From Chitinophaga sp. YR573 (GTDB lineage: Bacteria; Bacteroidota; Bacteroidia; Chitinophagales; Chitinophagaceae): DNA of 64,000 nt. Of the stretch, positions 60,885 through 64,000 are shown in pieces (positions within the stretch are counted from its first letter, which is position 1; the number at the start of each line of letters is the position of its first letter). The notes below the pieces were generated by a model that did no database searches, was not told where the DNA came from, and saw nothing but the letters and a program-made list of their open reading frames with translations. Location of the stretch: the NCBI RefSeq assembly GCF_900110995.1, contig NZ_FOJF01000002.1, positions 558,001 through 622,000 of the forward strand, given 5' to 3'. The position numbers and the translations under genes are program-made.

Positions 60885-61466
60885 ATGAAACTGGAAGAAC
60901 AATTGCAGAAAAGGAGCGATAATAAATGCGAATTATGTCAGTCGGGGGATACTTTAAAGGTCTATGAAGTACTGCCACAGTCCTATGGTACAGAAGAAAA
61001 CAGCATTTTCATCTGTGATACCTGCCGGAACCAGATAGACAGAAAAGCAGAATTAGACAGTAACCACTGGCGTTGTTTAGCAGATACGATATGGAGCGAA
61101 GTACCGGGCATACAGGTGATCTCCTGGCGTATGCTGAACCGTTTAAAGAACGAAAGCTGGGCAATGGACAGCCTGGATATGATGTACCTGAGCGATGAAA
61201 ATCTGGCCTGGGCCAAAGTTACCGGCGACCATGATAATGACGATGCCGTACAACTCCATAAAGACTGTAACGGTAACTTATTACAAAACGGAGATTCCAT
61301 TTCCCTGATAAAATCCCTGGATGTAAAAGGTTCCACACTCAATGCAAAGATGGGTACTGTAGTGAAGAATATCAGGCTGGTGGCAGATAATACGGAGCAG
61401 ATAGAAGGGAAAATAGAAGGGCAGACGATCGTGATCCTTACCAAATATGTAAGAAAAATTTCTTAA
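60885..61466 (+). CDS. PhnA/YjdM domain protein
   Basis: A 193-residue protein with an N-terminal zinc ribbon (CELC at about 15-18 and CDTC at about 44-47), a middle helical part, and a C-terminal PhnA domain (about 124-190; KDCNGNLLQNGDSISLIKSLDVKG). Despite the historical name, E. coli YjdM/PhnA is not required for phosphonate use, so no role in that pathway is implied. The function remains unknown. A terminator follows 10 nt after the stop. Confidence 0.88.
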   Translation: MKLEEQLQKRSDNKCELCQSGDTLKVYEVLPQSYGTEENSIFICDTCRNQIDRKAELDSNHWRCLADTIWSEVPGIQVISWRMLNRLKNESWAMDSLDMMYLSDENLAWAKVTGDHDNDDAVQLHKDCNGNLLQNGDSISLIKSLDVKGSTLNAKMGTVVKNIRLVADNTEQIEGKIEGQTIVILTKYVRKIS

Positions 61467-61476
61467 AATACCGGAC

Positions 61477-61498
61477 CCGCCACTCAGGCGGTTTTTTT
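61477..61498 (+). terminator. Terminator after the phnA-like gene
   Basis: Stem CCGCC-ACTCA-GGCGG followed by seven T, a compact rho-independent terminator. Confidence 0.9.
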
Positions 61499-61519
61499 AA
61501 TGCTTACTTTTAGAGAAAA

Positions 61520-62053
61520 ATGGGCAAACTGACTAAATACTATGGTGAAATCACCAACCTCACAAACGGAGATATGACCATCGACAGTTTGTTTGCTGAA
61601 AACTGGGTAGAGAAGACAAAGAAGAATAATTTCAAAACAGGCTTAAGATCTACTATCATCACCATTTTTGATGAACTCTCCTTCTGGATCGATAATATCA
61701 TCGACAAGGAATACAGCCTCACCGTAACATTCGAATTTGAGAAACAGGGATATCTTGTCAATAAACTGATTCCCAGAGGATTATTATATGGGCTAAAGTT
61801 TAAGGATAAGACAATAGTAGGTTTGCAAATGGCAAATAATATACAGTCTAAAGACATGGCCACCCTTTTATTTGCGGCTCATCCCGATATTCCATTTTAT
61901 ACTTTTGAAGATCTCATCTTAACAGATATAGATTCCTTTGATGCACTGGGCCTGTTTGTTCAGAAACTTAAAAAGAAGTTTAAAATCGATAAAGTCTCTT
62001 TTGATCTTCCTGATAACATCATTGAAAATGGCTCTCCTAAGTTTTATAATTGA
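61520..62053 (+). CDS. Protein of unknown function
   Basis: A 177-residue soluble protein not recognised as any family. It alternates helices and strands (RSTIITIFDELSFWIDNII, SLTVTFEFEKQG), has no Cys, no signal peptide and no membrane segment. It follows a terminator, so it needs its own promoter: TACTTTTA (61505-61512), one base off TAnnTTTG, ends 7 nt before the ATG. Convergent with a DUF1579-like gene 30 nt away. Confidence 0.65.
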   Translation: MGKLTKYYGEITNLTNGDMTIDSLFAENWVEKTKKNNFKTGLRSTIITIFDELSFWIDNIIDKEYSLTVTFEFEKQGYLVNKLIPRGLLYGLKFKDKTIVGLQMANNIQSKDMATLLFAAHPDIPFYTFEDLILTDIDSFDALGLFVQKLKKKFKIDKVSFDLPDNIIENGSPKFYN

Positions 62054-62083
62054 CGGACTGTTGCGGTGAGATATGGCCAGGAC

Positions 62084-62593
62084 TTACATCCTGCTCATGT
62101 ACATATACCAGTTCCATTCCCAGGTTTCACCATTGTCTGCTGAAAACGCCTGGCTCCAGATCGGATTATCCGGGTCTGTTTTATCCCATTTAAAAACAAC
62201 AATTATCTCTTTGCCTTTGAATGTATCTTTTGTATGAAAAAGTCCTATGTTATTATCAAAAGATCCTACAACGGGGGGATCCAGTTTTCCTTGGTTACTA
62301 TCAGCCCAGTAAATACTCCAGAGTTTTGTGTTGGGATTGAAGAGTCTTACGGTCATTCCTTCAAAAGGAACGCCGTCAAATTCTGCGAGGAACTTATCAA
62401 TATTACCTAATCCGTTCAGGATTTTATAACATTCCTGGGTGGATTCAAATTCTATCCATTCGTTACAGTTATTTAAGCGCTCTTTTAGTTTTTTATTTTT
62501 CAGTTTCCATCTTCCAATATAGAAATCAAAATCATTTTGTGAAGAGGTTAACGAGGGGGAGATGATTAATTCTCCTGAGTTGTCTGTTATCAT
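62084..62593 (-). CDS. DUF1579-like lipocalin-fold protein
   Basis: A 169-residue protein starting with a short tail, then FDFYIGRWKLKNKKLKER, FESTQECYKILNGLGNIDKF, VRLFNPNTKLWSIYWADS and a C-terminal WEWNWYMYMSRM. This is the calycin-type beta-barrel pattern of DUF1579 proteins; no ligand is known. It starts 3 nt after the stop of the upstream DUF155 gene and may be co-transcribed with it. Confidence 0.75.
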   Translation of the reverse strand: MITDNSGELIISPSLTSSQNDFDFYIGRWKLKNKKLKERLNNCNEWIEFESTQECYKILNGLGNIDKFLAEFDGVPFEGMTVRLFNPNTKLWSIYWADSNQGKLDPPVVGSFDNNIGLFHTKDTFKGKEIIVVFKWDKTDPDNPIWSQAFSADNGETWEWNWYMYMSRM

Positions 62594-62596
62594 GGG

Positions 62597-63382
62597 TTAT
62601 GTTTTTCCAAAGATTCTTTCTACAAACAGGTTGACTACTTCTACCAGGATGAGGATGATAATGACCCATTCCAGGCGTGTACTGTTACGATATTGAAGTA
62701 TATCCTTAAACAGCTCCAGGTTCTCTTTCACAATGGCTAATCCTTCCAGGATAGTGCGGAAACGGGCTTGCAGGTCGAAGGTCTTTTTAAGCCCTACATC
62801 CAGTTTATTCAGATTTTCATCTTCCCATGTTTCATCCGGAGAATCGAAGATATATAGATTGGCGGTTATACGGTTTTTGATATTCAGTGTACGGCCAATA
62901 TATTTCTTCAGGTTTACACCGGAAAGATCTAATCTACCTTTATTTTCCAGGATCTGGGTATGATAATTTGTTTCTTCCAGCAGAATGTTGGTCGTTTGTG
63001 AATAGTAGTCTAAGGCTACTGACTGGGAAACATTCAGCATGACCAGCCTCAATACATTAGAATCGACGCTGGTCAGCTCAATTTTATTAAAGCCCAGTTT
63101 CATCCGGGGAGCATTGGTCTCAATTTCAAACTCTTCACTGAGCTTGTTATCCAGTTTGTTTTTGCAATAAGGACTGATGACTTCTATAAAGGCGGTGATC
63201 TGTAGTTCATTGTAGTTGAAAAAACCTACGATACCGAATTTGAATACGTATATGAACGCATCAGAATCTGTGCGGTAAAACAGTTCATCTGAATCTGAAT
63301 ATAATAGTTCGGCAGTAAAAACAGACTTAAATGTTTTAATGTCAATACTATCTGCAATTTGAAACGATGATACTTTTAACAT
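62597..63382 (-). CDS. RMD1/YagE (DUF155) family membrane protein
   Basis: A 261-residue member of the DUF155 family, related to yeast Rmd1/Sif2. The core includes YVFKFGIVGFFNYNE, MLNVSQSVALDYYS and LKKYIGRTLNIKNRITANLYIFDSPDETWED. A single C-terminal helix (about 238-256, WVIIILILVEVVNLFV) anchors it. Bacterial function is not known. First of a two-gene unit with the DUF1579-like gene. Confidence 0.88.
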   Translation of the reverse strand: MLKVSSFQIADSIDIKTFKSVFTAELLYSDSDELFYRTDSDAFIYVFKFGIVGFFNYNELQITAFIEVISPYCKNKLDNKLSEEFEIETNAPRMKLGFNKIELTSVDSNVLRLVMLNVSQSVALDYYSQTTNILLEETNYHTQILENKGRLDLSGVNLKKYIGRTLNIKNRITANLYIFDSPDETWEDENLNKLDVGLKKTFDLQARFRTILEGLAIVKENLELFKDILQYRNSTRLEWVIIILILVEVVNLFVERIFGKT

Positions 63383-63437
63383 AAAATTGGCCTCTGGCTA
63401 CAAAGCTACTGATAAAGAACCATTGATCATATACTCT

Positions 63438-63914
63438 CTATATGTTATTGGTTTTGTGCCGGATACACGAAATAACCAATAATATAAGTGAGATAATTAC
63501 TGCGAGGGTCCGTATCAGGTGCCACATATTCCATGGTTTATCAAAGGCGTGACGCACCAGCGCTGCTTCTTTAGGAGATGCGGTTAAAACAGGGAAACGG
63601 GCCAGCATATCATTCAGTGGTACATTGGCCATAAAGGTAATCCCGATCCCACCTATCAGGTAAAAGGCTGCTGCTATCCATAACAACGGTGTTTTAAGCT
63701 GATAGGCCGTTGCCGGTGTCAGAATGGCCGCGCCAAAGAACGCTGCTGCAAATACCGGGTTCACTATAGCCTTATTTATGGCCTGCATGGCCATAATGTA
63801 CTGATTGTCCGGTAAACGGGAGAAAGCAGGATTTATAGCCACTACAAAGCCAAAAAAGAGTCCTGCTACCAGTGCTGTAGTAATGGTGGCGATTAATAAA
63901 AGCTGATTGTTCAT
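63438..63914 (-). CDS. DUF1772 (anthrone oxygenase-like) membrane protein
   Basis: A 158-residue protein with four membrane helices (about 7-28, 52-70, 76-96, 132-150). The family pattern appears in GLFFGFVVAINPAF, MQAINKAIVNPVF, NVPLNDMLA and FDKPWNMWHLIRTLAV. Some relatives are anthrone oxygenases; most have no assigned role. Its ATG lies one base after the stop of the upstream NAD(P)H-binding gene, indicating an operon. Confidence 0.9.
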   Translation of the reverse strand: MNNQLLLIATITTALVAGLFFGFVVAINPAFSRLPDNQYIMAMQAINKAIVNPVFAAAFFGAAILTPATAYQLKTPLLWIAAAFYLIGGIGITFMANVPLNDMLARFPVLTASPKEAALVRHAFDKPWNMWHLIRTLAVIISLILLVISCIRHKTNNI

Positions 63915-63915
63915 T

Positions 63916-64000
63916 TTAGTAAGATATTCCTGGTGTGTGATGGAGATAGGTATTGTCTGAGAGTTGTTTCAGCATGAAGTCTGCCACGTCGGCACGGGAG
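63916..64000 (-). CDS. NAD(P)H-binding (NmrA/SDR-like) protein, C-terminal end only
   Basis: The last 27 codons of a gene entering from the right edge. The peptide SRADVADFMLKQLSD-NTYLHHTPGISY resembles the C-terminus of atypical short-chain dehydrogenases of the NmrA group, where an (I)SRADVADF motif precedes the last helix. The remainder, including the nucleotide-binding loop, is outside the window. One base separates its stop from the DUF1772 start. Confidence 0.65.
   Translation of the reverse strand, partial: SRADVADFMLKQLSDNTYLHHTPGISY

Noticed and set aside
60885..61466. Phosphonate utilisation role for the PhnA-like gene
   Set aside because: The family name is historical; no phn lyase genes are nearby, and the E. 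coli homologue is not needed for phosphonate use.

Overview
The window looks like a chromosome segment from a Bacteroidota bacterium, most likely Chitinophaga or a close relative in the Chitinophagaceae. The basis is a SusC/SusD pair driven by a hybrid two-component regulator, Bacteroidota-type -7 promoter boxes (TAnnTTTG), weak or absent Shine-Dalgarno sequences, many AraC regulators and a moderate GC content. No rRNA, tRNA, CRISPR array, prophage or classical IS was seen. Genus assignment is inference.

Region 1 (1-11,563) begins with the 5' part of a probable terpene synthase. It is followed by a purine-degradation island: xdhA-xdhB-xdhC, uricase, allB-allC-allE-uraD-uraH and a DUF6986 TIM-barrel gene. 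Together they take xanthine through urate, 5-hydroxyisourate, OHCU, allantoin and allantoate to ureidoglycine and ureidoglycolate. No enzyme of known type for the last step is present. Region 2 (11,658-18,282) holds housekeeping and accessory genes: a 3-methyladenine glycosylase, rmuC, an AraC regulator, DUF3817, peptidase E, a small secreted protein, a GH29 fucosidase and OsmC.

Region 3 (18,300-19,800) contains a REP-associated Y1 transposase (RAYT) inside its own palindromes. Three related transposase-free composite palindromes lie at 1,748, 28,927 and 42,360. Region 4 (19,798-30,076) has a 2,838-residue cyclic beta-1,2-glucan synthase-like giant, a secreted MsrB and an esterase. Region 5 (30,186-42,324) is a polysaccharide utilisation locus: hybrid two-component regulator, SusC, SusD, GH30 and GH35, predicted to act on beta-galactan.

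Region 6 (42,540-51,518) carries a signal-less HtrA-type protease, an AraC regulator, a divergent azoR/HxlR pair with an obvious operator, a small baeRF-like protein, mlaE-mlaF-mlaD, and a divergent pair made of a membrane-anchored HTH protein and a secreted LamG-like protein. Region 7 (51,762-60,177) is pstS-pstC-pstA-pstB behind a Pho-box-like repeat, an AraC gene, and a compact kaiC-kaiB-kaiB-PAS histidine kinase-response regulator operon. Region 8 (60,342-64,000) has small genes of mostly unknown role (PhnA/YjdM type, DUF1579-like, DUF155, DUF1772) and ends in the 3' part of an NAD(P)H-binding protein.

The most notable signals are the RAYT/REP family with compensating changes between arms, the KaiC signalling operon, the purine island with its unassigned DUF6986 gene, and a set of genes whose -7 box sits only 4-8 nt from the ATG, which suggests leaderless mRNAs.
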